From NCBI GenBank assembly GCA_021292105.1, contig CM037870.1:69357260-69421259 (forward strand): a stretch of 64,000 bases of DNA. Reading direction: 5' to 3'. How positions within the stretch are numbered: the stretch's first letter is position 1; every line of letters begins with the position of its first letter. A program made the translations under genes and the position numbers. The stretch is from Anadara kagoshimensis (Eukaryota; Mollusca; Bivalvia; Arcoida; Arcidae). Positions 11,821 to 25,400 of this stretch are shown piece by piece. Below the pieces are notes generated by a model. The model was not told where the DNA came from. It saw nothing but the letters and a program-made list of their open reading frames with translations, and did not search any database.

Positions 11821-12595
11821 CCAATCATAGTTATGTCAACTGCAAAACAGACAACTCCACCAGGGAGAGAAAAAACAACCGAAAGTACTTCATGTACCAG
11901 TTCAAGCTGATAGCAATTGTCTAAATTAATCATTACAAAAAACTCTGATATATCAAGTTCCATTTTAAGCTAATCTTATTATTTACCCAATACACAATGA
12001 TCAGAAAACCTCATATGACTATAATGAAGAAATTATCAGTTTGCTGTTCAGTATAATTATCTGAGGCTAATATTGCTCATATGTGCATTTGGTAAACAAT
12101 ACGATAAGCTTGACACATGTAACAGGGAGTAGATATTTGAATTCTGCTAATTGCTGTGAATGGTGTGGTACAATTTGTATAAAATAATGAACAATTAATA
12201 TTCCAGCATGAAAAATGAACATTTATTAATATATGTACACTGAAAATTTAATATTCTGATACTTCCTTTACCTATGACCTTGAAAACTGGTAGCTTTAAA
12301 TATCTTGAAAGAACTAACAACGTATCAAGTTTTGTCATAATCCATTTGACAATGTTGATTCTAGAATGTTCTCTAGTTTTTCATATTACTAAAAAGATCA
12401 AAGATCTTGAAAATCAGTATTAAATAAAAGAATGCATACAAGATTCTCACAGTAACCAAAGTTAAGTAAATCCCTATATTACCAAAGTTTTAAATCAATG
12501 AACATGAACAATGTCTTTCTTATACATTATGTACACTAATGTTTATCATGCAAAGATAAATCCTTACCATCACACTTAAATTTTAATTTGTCACT
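11821..12595. other. Non-coding, downstream of the Element 1 transposase
   Basis: This 3' flank of the transposase gene lies inside Element 1. It is AT-rich and no gene is seen. An isolated GACCATGG-like copy near 11800 marks the end of the array. Confidence 0.5.
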
Positions 12596-15500
12596 TCACT
12601 TAAACACACTATGTCCTATTTTATTTGGAATGAATGCAATGTAAGACCTTCCTTCAATCTGCATCAAGAAAACTTTATCAACAATGCATTCTACTGGAAT
12701 CACATGTGTTTCAGGATCCATAGCTTCAATGACTCTGATAATGTGTCTTGGAATGCTGTCACAAAGAAAACTTTGACCATGAATTTCAAGTTTTTCAGTG
12801 TATGCAAAAACTTTTTGTGTAATAGTATCAACAACAAAATAAAGAACCTTCCTGATTTCTCCATTTTCAGTTCTGACTACATGACAAATACGTTTCTTCA
12901 TTCTTTTGTATTCTTGACAGTAAAATTTCTCTCCCTTCGATTTGATTCGCAGTCCAATTTTGACATTTTCAATTGATTGAACATCAGTGGACTCAAGAAT
13001 TAATTCCTTAGCATCTTCTGGTAGATCTGAAGATGCTGTTAAACGGCCTGCAACAAAAACATTCCCAAATGTTTTACCACATGACCACAATTTAGCTTGC
13101 GTTTTTGATTTGCCAAGATGTTCCCTTAGTTGTGATTCTCGAATACAATTGAGATCTATCTTATTCAACTTCAATTCAATCTCTCGAAGACGTAAACACT
13201 GTTTGGTAACATCACCTGTACCGTGCACTGAACGTAAAATTACAGAGTTTAAATCTTCAAACGGGAAACAGCTCCAGGACCAGAGTGGTCCCCATAACTG
13301 AACGTAAAACACCAGGTGAGCACCTATTATGAACATTAAGACCTGTGCTACCTTTTCCATACAGGACTTGGAATTGTTTATAAAAAGTATCCAAACAGGA
13401 TTCTGCCATCTTTAAATCTTCAGAAGATATTGAATCTCCCAACAGTAAATGCAAACCTCGACTTAAATTTGCCAGATGTTTCAAATATACCTCGTCTAAT
13501 ATACCTTGTAAACAAGGTATTGCATAGAAAAGCAACCATGCTTGTAACTCTGTAGCTTTGAAATTGTTGTAGTGCTTTTCAATATCACGAGGCATTCGTT
13601 CAATGTAATCTGGTGGTTTGATGCTCTGAAGTCTTTTAGATATGGTTTTTAAGCTTTTACCAACAAAATATGGTTTTCCACTATTAGTAGAGGAGAAGAA
13701 TTTATACAAGAGGGCTTTTGTAGTGCCCATGAGGACACAATGCATATAATCTGGAACAACTCCAATGACTACATCAAACCATGGCATTGATGATAAACCT
13801 GTTTGTCCACAAATCCCTTTAATTCTATTAGCTTGTGATGCATTTGGTCCTAAGTTGTCTTTAATATCTGTAGAATTTCTTAACCTTGGTTTTTGATTTG
13901 GTGGTCTATGTGGGTAATACCTTGCAGTTCCCTTTCCTTGCTTCACACTTTCTCCTTCTTCCTCACATGTGCAGCAACCATATTTGCCATTATGCATAGT
14001 CATATTAAGCACGTATGCTTTTGCCTGAAGATCCATTGTTGCCAAAAATATTCCCATTCGTACATTTATTGTCTCTGATGCATCTTCAATTTTCAATGGA
14101 AAACCATCAACATATAGCCTATGCATTTCTTCACCAAATGAAGATATATATTCATAGAAAGGAGGTTTGTTTTTCCCCTGCCAGATAGCTGCAAAAATCA
14201 TATTGTCTCTACAAAAACGTGTAATAGGAGGTATTTCGTTTATAGCCAAGAAGATTGGCCACAGTTTCACGTTAGATGAACTATAAAGGGGTATGCCATC
14301 AGTATTCATAATGGCACTTAATGCATATGCATCATGCAAAAACTGACCCTCTTCACACAGTGAACGATAAAAGCTTCCATCAGTAATATCATGTAAAAAA
14401 TTGTTATTTTGATGTTTAATTTTGTCTTTGGTACTTTGCACACTTTGCCATACATCTTTTTTTCCTAAGATGTATTGTAATTGTTTTTGAATATCAGCAA
14501 TGATGAAGCAATTTCTTGGTTGACGATTGGTACTTTTTTGTGATGCTAATGAACCTTTGTACCTAAAAGTATTACAGTTTTCAGCTTGACATCTGTACTC
14601 ATCTGGATCACTAGGAAATTTTCTTTCACAAGATGAACAGTAATCAACAGTTTTGAATGAAGTTTCTCCACATATAGCAATGATCTTTTCATAAGATAGT
14701 TTTTCATATTTATTGTAGCTAGGTGCCAGAACATGTAAGAGCTTCAACAAATCTGCAGCTGCAACCCCTGTCAAATTATGCCTTAATATGTGAGACATGA
14801 TACACATAGCCTGTGCTTCAGTTTCAGAGTACTTTGAAATATTTGGCCTTGCACATGAATCTGTATTGCTTTCAACTATCTGGGCACATGAATCTGTATC
14901 ACTGTCAACCTCAGATGACATTTCTGAACTACTACTGCTGTCATGATATTCACTTTCCATTTCTGAAAATGAATCATAACTTTCATCACACGAATCAGTT
15001 GAAATCGTTATGTCAGAAGCATTATTTTCAATGGTGTTGCAACTGCTTTCACTACATTCACTACTTGCATGATTTTCACTCAGACAATCATCTGAACCTG
15101 TTAAGGCATTATTAAACTCAATTCCTTGTTGGCATTCTTCTTCACTGACTGTTGAAGATGCATTTAATTCACTGTCTTGAAAAACATTCTTTAGAGCTTG
15201 ATGTCGAAATGCCGTGCGTTTTGGTATTGGTATGGTAGGATCATCTTCATATGCTTTATACACCCTTTTTAAAGGACCTGAAAGATAAAAGATTAAGTTT
15301 AAAGTTTAAAAATGTAGCTGCGCACAGTGCAGCATGACTGCAGCATATTAAATAGGGATATTTGTGGGCAAGTGTTGACCAAAATGGAAAGTGGACATAC
15401 ACAGTTATATAAATTTCATTGGCAATTATATAAAACATCATATGGAAACAAGAGGCTCTCAAGAGTCTGTATCGCTCACCTGACACCTGGGTCTTTAATG

Positions 15501-17036
15501 TTTTTTTAAAATGGCAGTCAACGAACAATTTTCAACACTGGTTTTGAAGTCACAACATCAATATCTATTTGGAAACCAAATTTCATTGAAATCGGACAAT
15601 GTTGAATTTTCTCACCCTTTTTGGCAGCCATTTTGAAATTGGCAGTCAGCGAACAATTTTCAATACAAGTTTTGAAGTCGCAACATCAATGTCTATTTGG
15701 AAACCAAATTTCATTGAAATCGGACAATGTGGAATTTTCCTGCCTTTTTGGTGGCCATTTTGAAAATGGCGGACAACAACAAATTTTCAACATTGGTCAT
15801 GAAGTCGCTACATTATGGCAAACATTTTTTCAATTTACACTTGACCTCTATCTGTTACATTTTTTGAAATAAAAAATAAAAAATGTAAAAATTTTGAAAA
15901 TTTTACAGAAAAAGGGCAATAACTCCAACATGGGTTGTCAGATTTTTGTAAAAATTGGACAGCAGGTAGATCTCATCATGTTGATCATTTTTACCCTCGT
16001 CAGATTTTTGATATCTGTGACGGTTTTTGAGTTATTCCCCAAAAACAGCAATTTACCCCTATGTTCTATTTTTAGCAACGGCGGCCATGTTGGTTGACGG
16101 ATCAACTAATCGAACACAATTTTTAAACACCATACCCTAGTAATAATTCAGGCCAAGTTTGGTTACATTTGGCCCAGTGGTTTCAGAGGAGAAGATTTTT
16201 GAAAAAAAGTTTACGGACGGACGGATGACGGACGCCGGACGCAAAGTGATGACAAAAGCTCACCCTGGCATAGCCAGGTGAGCTAAAAACAAAATATTGA
16301 ATATCCAAAGAATGTGTGCCAAAATACAAGTTTCAGTACTTTGGGATTTTTGCAAAGTATAGAAGTGTCAGAGTATAAAGTACCTAAGTGTGTGTCAATG
16401 TAAACTGTAAATTTGATATGCTGCATGTGCACAGTTTTTGAAAATTTGAAAGATGTCTGATACCCTATCCACATAATTTTTTTTTTCATTTAATAACAAG
16501 CGCAATTTTTGGGGGATGGGTGGGTGTTAAAAAAAAAAAAGGTACAAACTTAGTAAGGGATGCCCAAAGGAACAATTGTGCAAGTGAAGGATGCCCAAAG
16601 GAACAATTGTGCAAGTGAAGGATACCCAAAAGAACAATCAAGCAATTGTTTATCATTTGTTTCACAAATTATACCAGGTAGATGCAGTGCAGAAAGTTTT
16701 TTACCATTTAATAATGACGACTACATACAAGGGAAGCATTAAATTATTTGACACTTATTTAGGTGAAAAAGTTTGGGCAACATGAAGGACAAGTGAGAGT
16801 TTTACATCTATGTCTTACTTTTGACCACTTGGCCAGTTGGATCAGGAAGCCTTTAAATAACAGCAACTTACTTTTGTCATGCTTGCTTGTCAGATGAAGA
16901 AGCACTCTCTGTTTTGAACTAAGAGTTTGTCCACATATCTTGCATTCATATCTTTTCCTACCATCTATGTCAACTGCCATATAACAATCATCTTTTCCAC
17001 CAATAATATCATAATCATAACCTTGATTCCAACTCC
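12596..17036 (-). CDS. C2H2 + tnp2-like transposase of Element 1 (one frameshift)
   Basis: The 5' exon at about 17036-16872 encodes a C2H2 finger (YECKICGQTLSSKQR, then LHLTSKH) and ends at AAAA/GTAAGT. It joins in phase to the large exon 15277-12596. That exon starts SPLKRVYKAYEDDP, has a Ser/Glu/Asp-rich region, a CSSC..C..C cluster, and then the tnp2 core: DGIPLYSSSNVKLWPIFLA, MDLQAKAYVLNMTMHNGKYG, CCTCEEEG, VPDYMHCVLMGTTK, WGPLWSWSCFPFEDLN, HGTGDVTKQ. These motifs fit Pfam Transposase_21, a DDE-type nuclease that acts on element ends in the nucleus. A frameshift near 13325-13332 (loss of two bases after LNVHN) breaks the frame. Otherwise it is open for about 890 residues. The first exon upstream of 17036 was not found. 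A dispersed repeat fills the intron. Confidence 0.8.
15448..16287 (+). repeat. Dispersed AGAGGCTC...AGGTGAGCT repeat in the transposase intron
   Basis: It begins AGAGGCTCTCAAGAGTCTG, with ATCGCTCACCTG after it. It contains ATTGAAATCGGACAATGT units with GGCGGCCATTTT-like blocks, then GACGGACGGATGACGGACG, and ends CACCCTGGCATAGCCAGGTG followed by AGCT. It lies entirely within the intron between exons 15277 and 16872. The same architecture recurs at 6962/30933 and 37028/52459. Confidence 0.8.
16558..16645 (+). repeat. 31-bp tandem repeat, 2.5 copies
   Basis: The unit GGATGCCCAAAGGAAC followed by AATTGTGCAAGTGAA occurs twice exactly and once in diverged form. It lies in the transposase intron. 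Confidence 0.85.
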
Positions 17037-19497
17037 TTTAAAAAAAAAAGAAAGAGACATAATATACATGTATTTAACATCATATACCTTTCTAGAACAA
17101 TATACATTCATTAAATGGCAAAGCATTTTGTTCTGTTAAGGATTATAGGTAACTAGTGGCAAAAATCACTAAAGCCAAAAGGGTGAAAAAGGAATTTACT
17201 TTCTCAGGATCAATACAAGTGATTAAAATTGCATATCCAAATTTTCCGGGGAGGGGGGGGGGGGGAGGGAGGAATGTCATTTGGGACCATTAGCTGATGT
17301 AGCATACATAATATCAAGTGGTTCTGATCAGTAGTTACAGATGGACAGACAGAGCTAAAACTGTATATACCCCCACTTCCTTGAAGCAGGGATATAAAAC
17401 AAATTTTGAATTTCCTGCATACTTTTATAATGCAAGTCTATATGAATAAAATTTAACTGTTGGCCAGTGGTGAGGAAAAAAAATTTTTGTCAGGTCCAGT
17501 CCATCAGTAAATTTAACTACTTAGGTATTTAGACCTACCATGAGTAGCTATATTTAGCTCATTTTAAACATATTGCTATTTTGTCACTTGTATGTACAAA
17601 AAGTCGCAGGTTAACTAGTAGCCAGTCTCCAAGTTTATATTACTTAATACAGTATCAATTAAGGTGGTTAATACCTTTAGTGAAAAGTAATGTCATTTTT
17701 TTCATACTTCTCATAAAATAGTTGAGGAAAAGTACCAAAATTTTTTGTAAAAAAAAAAATATGTCGATGAATGCTTGTTTTCAAGATATATTGGCTCAAA
17801 AATGGTGCTTTTCTGGAAAAATGCCAAAATTATCTTAAAATTGTGTGTTGGCATATGAGACATCATACCGCTTTCAAATTTGATATTCTTTCTCCCAGAT
17901 TTGTCATATCCATCAATAATGGAGTAGTAGATATTTTTATGTACAAAAATATATAAATTTATATTAGTGGATTTAACACTGTTTTTGTATTTCAAACAAC
18001 ATATTTTTGTTAAAAAGGCAAAAATTGTATTTTTTAAAACATTTTACCTTAGATTATCACCATCACTTTAGAGTATTTTCAATTTCCTGAAACTCGTCAT
18101 ACATAATTTTCAAGCCATTCTGAAGAGATTAAGAAAAATAAAAATCATATGCTTGCGATCTTCTTTTTTCGCTACAAGAGTTTGAAAATGGTACAGCTTG
18201 CATAAAAATGATGTTTTTGTGAGAAAAATACCCAAAACTAAAAATAAAAAAAAAAAAAAAACATTTACCTTAAAGATTAGTATTTTTATGTAAAATTTTA
18301 GTAATTTACTGCCAAATTGTCAATAATTATATTATACTATCTGTGTGTTTTGACCAAAGCGAAAATAAATGTAAAATCTGGATTTCAAACGTGTATATGT
18401 ACAACTTTGTAAAACGTTTGTACACCAAGTCATTGTGATGTCAGTATTTTCAAGACGTCATAATCCATGTCCAGATAGTTCATTTGTAAAAGGGTTCTAC
18501 CACTTTAAGTTAAAATTCTCTCAACTTATTGCATTCAAAAGAAATCCAGAGTCAAAAAATATAGAAGACTTAAGCTAGTTAAAGGTAGTCATGTTGTTTA
18601 CTGGCAGTTACTCCATGACTCTACATGTATGGTCAACAAGATGATCAAGTGAAAATCATTCACAACAATACAAGGAAATCATGCTTATTCATGCCTCATC
18701 GCACACAGGTAAATAACTGCACTTCAAACAAAAGAAACTCTATTATGTCTGAATGTGTTTTTAAAATGGCAGCAGTATTTGTACAGATTGGATATTAAGT
18801 AAAAGATTAGGTAACTGTCATCATGTGACTTTTGTTAATATGCGGGTGTCTGATGAAGTAGCTAAATATAGGTACTTTTGGTAGTTTTAAATATCGAGGT
18901 AGGAAAATATAGCTACGAAGGTAAATTTACTGATTGGACTACACCTGTCTGTTCTTGTCCAAAAACAAAAAAAAAAATCTCACCAGATAAAACATCACAT
19001 TCCCTCCCTCATAAAAAAGGCTGCTGCCTTAATAAACCTTGGTCGAGTTAAACTATGGATTAAACGTTCTTTGGCTGAAGTTTGAAGGACGAGGTGACTC
19101 GAAATATTAAACGTGAAAAAAATATCAATATTTTTAAATTAGTGATTCGGACAGGTCCAAATCACCTTTGCACAACTCCCCTATCAGAATCAAATGGCTA
19201 TGTTCAAATACGTCTAGTATCTAGTTTGAAATAACATCGTAATCTTTTAAATACGTCTAGTATCTACTTTGAAATTACATCGTAATCTTTTAACATTTTC
19301 TGTAGCAAGATCGTGTATCATATATCAGTCGCCATGTTGCTGATGCTGTCGAGATATCTTTTGAAACGCTTCGCATGATTGGTCGAAAAAAAGAGGAAAA
19401 TTACAAAATCGCAATACGATTGGATTAAATGAAATTTCATCCTTCGAAAGTTTAACGGTGATTGGTAATTGCAAAGTGCGCCAAATTACAGAGAAAG
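17037..19497. promoter_or_regulatory. Divergent control region between the Element 1 genes
   Basis: About 2.5 kb separates the finger exon (minus) from the BEN-gene ATG at 19498 (plus), and promoters for both should lie here. It holds a G-rich run at 17247-17271 and an A-rich tract near 18247. A roughly 53-bp direct duplication at about 19205-19295 (AAATACGTCTAGTATCTA...CATCGTAATCTTTTAA) lies about 200 bp upstream of the BEN ATG and could be regulatory. A first transposase exon may also be hidden here. Confidence 0.4.
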
Positions 19498-22400
19498 ATG
19501 TCTGGTAAAATGTTCGCATTGATACAGTGGTCCGATCTTTTTACGAGCGTAATAGATTTGAACAACGTGTGTAGTCCGAAAAAAGAAGTAAGCCAGTATG
19601 AGGAAGGGGAATACATCGAAGCAAAGTACCAAGGCAAGGTGTACAGGGCGGTGATCTCGCATATAAATGGTAGGTGACAGGTATTTGCAGAGAAAACAAA
19701 TATACAAACAATATATATTCGTATATCATCATGACCATGCCTAATCCTAATAACGTATTAGGGACCGTCCATTTTTATAACAGGGAAGGGGGTGCTGGGA
19801 TTTAAAAAAAAAATATTGGCCTTCATTTACTTTAGGGGTCCCAATCCACCTCCCAAAAATTACAATACACATTCCCGGGGTTTCCTCCGTGCGCATGCGC
19901 ATTGCGTCCAATAATGGCGACTTCCATGAATAACAATCTAGTGGGGGTCTAAAAATCGTCAAAAACACTTACAAACATGACAAATGGGAATTTTAACACT
20001 TGAAAACATGATAAAATAGCATCTGGTAGGTAAAATGAACAAAACGATTTTAAAAATCAGACAATGCTGAAAAAAAGGTTGCATGTACACCGTATAAGGA
20101 ATATGCTTTAGATAGAATGATCTATCTTAAATTTGACATGGGGTTTGAACCCATTTAACGATAGAATTCGATACATGCCCCTGTATCGTAGTAAACATTT
20201 TTCTGTGAATTTGCCGGCTGCATCATACACAATGACTCAAACTATTATATCTTATAATCGTGATAATATGCGAGATTTCATATTGTTTTGCCGTCTGCTA
20301 CCCCGTCTGACACCCGAAATTTTTCATGTCTATTTTCGAAACCATGTCACATTCTGCCATATGCCAGAGGTCAAGCAAAGAGTGCATGTGCAAGCAAACT
20401 GTGTTAAAAAGATGTTGCTAGATCTATCACATTCTAGTTTGTATCCATGGTTATATTTAAACAGACGTGTAATAATTATGATTCTAACCAATTTCTGGTA
20501 TATTTTCCATAGATAAAGCTTTTTTAACATTTTAAATTGCATTTCAAATGATACTCGACTTTTCCAGTAAGGGTGACCTAACATGCGTAGAGTTGAAAAC
20601 GGCAGCATTTAAAATGCAGACGAAACGTTGGAAATTATTTTTCAGTGAGATTTTTATTTTATTCTTGGATGTATTGGCTTTTTGAAAGTACAAACATATC
20701 AAGGTTTGTTTATTTTAATCATCCGTTATAAAAAAACGGAGCTGGATTGTTTTGTATCTTCAAAATCAATAAGGACCCCATCCGGTCCATTTCTGCTACA
20801 CAGAGAGCTAATGAGATATTCTAACTGTAGTAGGGGGTAGCCCCATACACAGAACATTCAAACTACGTTTAAATATATATTTTAAAAATATATTTTAACT
20901 TTTATAACACTTTTAGAAAAAAATTACTCTTGTGCTACATGTTTGGAAATAAAGGGAGCAACATTTGATTTTTATGGGGGGGGGGGGGGGGGAGGAAGAC
21001 TTTGCCAAAAAAAAAAAAATTACCAGCTTGGATTTTTTTGGAAAAAATAACGGAAATCCTGGTTCAACAAGTGTTACAGGAGGTATGGGACTTTGTTGAA
21101 TTTGTACATGATACACTATAGGAACACTTTGTTGAACAACTCACCCCTTAGAGACCGATGTACAGATTTTGTTGAAATTTTGTAGGATTGTAAGTCACAA
21201 TACATAGTTGATCAAATTGCGTTATACAAACTTTACAGGACTTGTTGGACTTTTGGTCTTTAACTTTTTTGTGGCGGCAGGGGACATACGGCTACATGTA
21301 GCATTTTATTATCTTGTTCACATGCACATTATTTGTTGTATTTATAGCTACTGAAAGAAGTATTTATTTTCAGATGATCGAAAGAAACTCAAGGGTCTGC
21401 CCCTGCAATTTACATTCAAAAAGCGTAAATGTGGTAAGTAATTTTTATTAGACCACAAAAAGTGGGAGTCACATTATAATATTGGTCAGCGTCTGTTTAC
21501 ATAAATCTTATCTGAAAGCAAACAACGGATTGGAATCAAACTTTGTATGATGTTACCTTAGGGCATCCTGCACAGAACTGATGTGGCGATTTTTGATTGG
21601 TTAACAAATGTGGCTGGTTGCTAAAAATAGAACATAGGGGTAAATTGCAGTTTTTTTGACAAACTCAAAAACAGTAACAGCTATTAAAAATATGATGAAG
21701 TGAAATTGTTCAAAATTGCAAGATCTACCCAGTACCGGTAATTTTGGAAATTGACTAAAAGTTTTTTTTTGGGGGGGGGGGGAATCTGGCCAACATTTAA
21801 GCAAGAAAAGTTACATTTCTGTACCAGCCCGAATCCAGCACAAGTTACAATTCTGTACCAGCCCAAATCCAGCACAAGCTTCTGTTTCGGGGAAAATCAA
21901 ATGGCCCACAACTTGCTAAAATACAGAACAATTATATATTTCTTTATTTATGGTTAATTTAATAATTAATATATATTCATGATGTACTTACCTAAATATC
22001 AATGAACCAATTCATATTTGCAGATGAAGATGAAAGCAGTCAGTCTGGTGAAGATCAGTCTGGTGAACATTTAGTAAGCAGCTCAACAACAAAAGGTATT
22101 GTGTTCTTTTAACATCTTTTGATTCCGTAAATGGGCAAAAGTTTTTCAGAACGGTGTCTGTAGCCATTACCACCAGCATAAGTTTTCTAATGTGATTTAT
22201 GCTTGTTATAATAAAAATCATCTGACCATGCAATATATACAGGTATTTACTGGCTACAAGTTTGTTCGAATAGCCAGTAAATGATTGTTTTAGGCCTAAA
22301 TTAAAAATAAGTTTGTTTGCCGTTCACCGACCAACCTGATAAGTGATTGGAAGGGCCAGACCAAACTATTTGATTGCCATTTTCTCAATTTTTTTTTTGT

Positions 22401-25400
22401 AACTTCCGGTCTTTTGACTTTCGAATACCCTCGGACATTTGGTAAAATAACGCCCCTTCCGACCAACCCAACCTAACCATTGGGTCTTGGAACAGCAGGC
22501 ATATTTTTATGTTTGGCCTTATTGTACAGAATAAATCTCAAGTAGTAAGTAATGCAAAAAATGTGACCTCATCGGTCAAAGGTTGGTAGAAACTACTGAT
22601 CTGTCAATAGAATAGTCTACAGTCTGAATCGATATACATGTATATATATGGAAAATAGCTGTTTTAATTCAACAAAACATAAAGGTACAACAATTTACAG
22701 TTTTTATTATGAGGACAACAGAAAGTTTTGTACCAGTCAGTATTTTTTAAATCAAATTTAAATATAGTTTTTTATTTAAACAAAACTTTATATATAAAAA
22801 AATCTCTATAGAGGTATAATAACGTCTGTTAAATGATCAAATTCCAGAAAAGAAGAATTGTGCCAAGTATTGAATAAGAATGGTCCAAAATAATGGAATG
22901 TTTACCATGTTAAAGATGGCTACATTCGCAAACATTCAACCAAAAACTTTTACCAACAACACTTGTTGAACTGTTGGAAATAAATGAAACATTTTATGCT
23001 TCTTCATATATTCTACAAATATTGAAGATTTTAGTAACCATGGTCAGTGCATGATATACATTTGAGGCATTATGCTATAAGCAGATATAATTTTAATTAT
23101 TATTTTTTTATTATTATTATTATCATTCAACTCTGATTGTATCATAGTTACAGAGAATGGCATTGATAATAGAAAGGGGAACCAAAGAGATATGGCCATT
23201 GAGGTATTGAAAATGACAGGTGTCATACAAGGCACAGAAAAGAAAACTGAGTAAGTACCAAAGATCATAAATTGAACATAGAAACAACTAAAACTAATAA
23301 TCAAATGTCATTTTGCATCCATCCTGTCAGTTTTACATTTTTGAAATTTGGCATTCATTCCCGCTGAGATTTGGGGTCAGAGCTAATGAAAAGTGTCAGT
23401 CCGAATGATTTTGCTGACAAAAATCTTGCCGGACAGATTAGATTTGTTACCCAGAGAGTCTGAAGTCCGATACAAATTTTGGAATTTGGCATTGCAATGA
23501 TACTATTGTCTGATATAAATGTGGCTTGGACTTACAAACTTTTTGAGTTTGTCAGTCCAAATGTTTGACATGAATATGTTCAAAATCTCTGTAAGCGACT
23601 TAAATAATCCAAAAATAGTCTGTAAGAAGTCCTCATTACCAAAATGGAAATAGAGGCCAAAGCCAAACCCAGTATTAAGGAGATCTACCATACACTTAAC
23701 TGGCTTTCACATTGACATTTAATGGGGGCAGGGAGGAGGATAAAGAATAAAAACTATTTATTCTTTGACTTTTTCAATTATTGTCAATCAGAACTCATGG
23801 AATTGCAGATCATAATGAGTATAATAAACTTATATGCGTATTTAGTTAAAACTCCAAAAAGATGGAAAAAAAACCTTATTATTTCATTCTAGGGAAAAAA
23901 CTTTGGTTAATAAAGTGACTGAGAAAGCAGCAGCAAGTTCAAATAAAGAGCCAGAGAAAGCAACAGTAGCAGGGAATTTAAATAAAGAGCCTGAGAATTC
24001 GAAAGCAACAGCAATTTCAAATAACAGGTAAGTTATGTATAATTTTTCAGTAGAATGTGCCCAAAAATATTTTGTAGCATTTGGTATTTAAATTGATTTG
24101 CCAGTGTCCATTTTAAACATCCACCAATACATGGGATTGTATTTATGGTATGTGATGTTGTCATTGTTGCCGTCTGTAAACATTTGTTTTCCTACTATAA
24201 CTTTTGTTCAAGTTGACTAAACCTTGTGAAACTTTTAAGGCAGTATAATCCTTGCCTCAAAAGGAAGGCTATGATTGGTTTTTACGGTCGGTATTATGGT
24301 ATGGGTATGGCGTCCACGTCTGTGGACACCATAACTTTGGTTCTAGAGGAGGGATCCTTTTTATGGTTCTTGGACACAACGGAATCGGACGTTTTTTATA
24401 CAACCGCAAAAAATTTTTGAGGTCGTATTATGCTATGGCGCAGTTGTTGTCCGTGTCCGCGTTGTCTGTGCACATTCGATTTTTGTTGAATAACTTTTGT
24501 TATAATGTAGGGATCATTATGAAATTTTAACACAATGTTCCCTGGCACAAATGGAAGCCTTCTAGTGAATAAGGAAATTAGGGGCCCACCAGTTCCAAAA
24601 AGGGCCAATTTTGATGTTTTCGCATATATGGTTGCAGAACTTTATTTTGCCTCTGAATACCGGCTGTTTCCCTTGGTAGATTTATTTAAAAATCATGCCA
24701 AATTCCCAAAATCATCAGTTTAACACCCTATTTTTGTTCCCAAATACCTATTTTTTGCAATATTTCTTCCCAAAACATGCAGGAGGGGGCTGTTTTGAAA
24801 AAGGGCAACAAAAACACTGGATTTTGATGGCGTTTTTTTAAATACTCATGATTTTTCATTAGATTTAAGCAGGATTTCTTGCTTTGCATTCATTTTAAAC
24901 AGCTTTTAGTGGTACACCTGCAGATTTAGCTTATTATAATGGAATTCAAGTAATAAGAGTCCAAAGGTTTTTCAAATTGATTTTTTTCATTTCAGCAACT
25001 TAGTAAATCCATATTATGAAAAGCTAGCACCTTAGTAGGTCCACACTTACTGTGAGTCCAGCAGTCACTGTATGTCAACACTTGCCCAAATGAACCCCTG
25101 ATTCGGTCATATCCTGCTACGCTTTGAGGGGCCCAATTTTTGAAAAATGAAAAATAATGGATAACTTATTATGGTCTAACGAAATGTGATTAAATTTAAT
25201 AGTTTAGGGCGTTGGTATAAACAGACTATTCATATATGAAAAATTTATTCTAGGGAAGATGCTTCGGTCAATAAAGAGTTAGAGAAGGCTTTAGGAAGTC
25301 CCAATGAGAAGGCTACAGGAAGTTCCAATAATAAGTAAGTTGTGTATTTGTTTTCTAATAAAGTTCTGCGCCACTTTTTCAATGACTAGTCCGATAGCCA

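Noticed and set aside
12611-13301. Plus-strand open frames of 104-121 residues opposite the Element 1 transposase
   Set aside because: They are antisense shadows of the transposase exon.
19325-19345. Possible first transposase exon ATGGCGACTGAT on the minus strand
   Set aside because: It resembles the MATTDG start of the Element 2 protein but meets a TGA after five codons with no donor.
20133-20516. 127-residue open frame in BEN-gene intron 1
   Set aside because: No domain or splice sites are seen, and the sense exons of the gene account for the locus.
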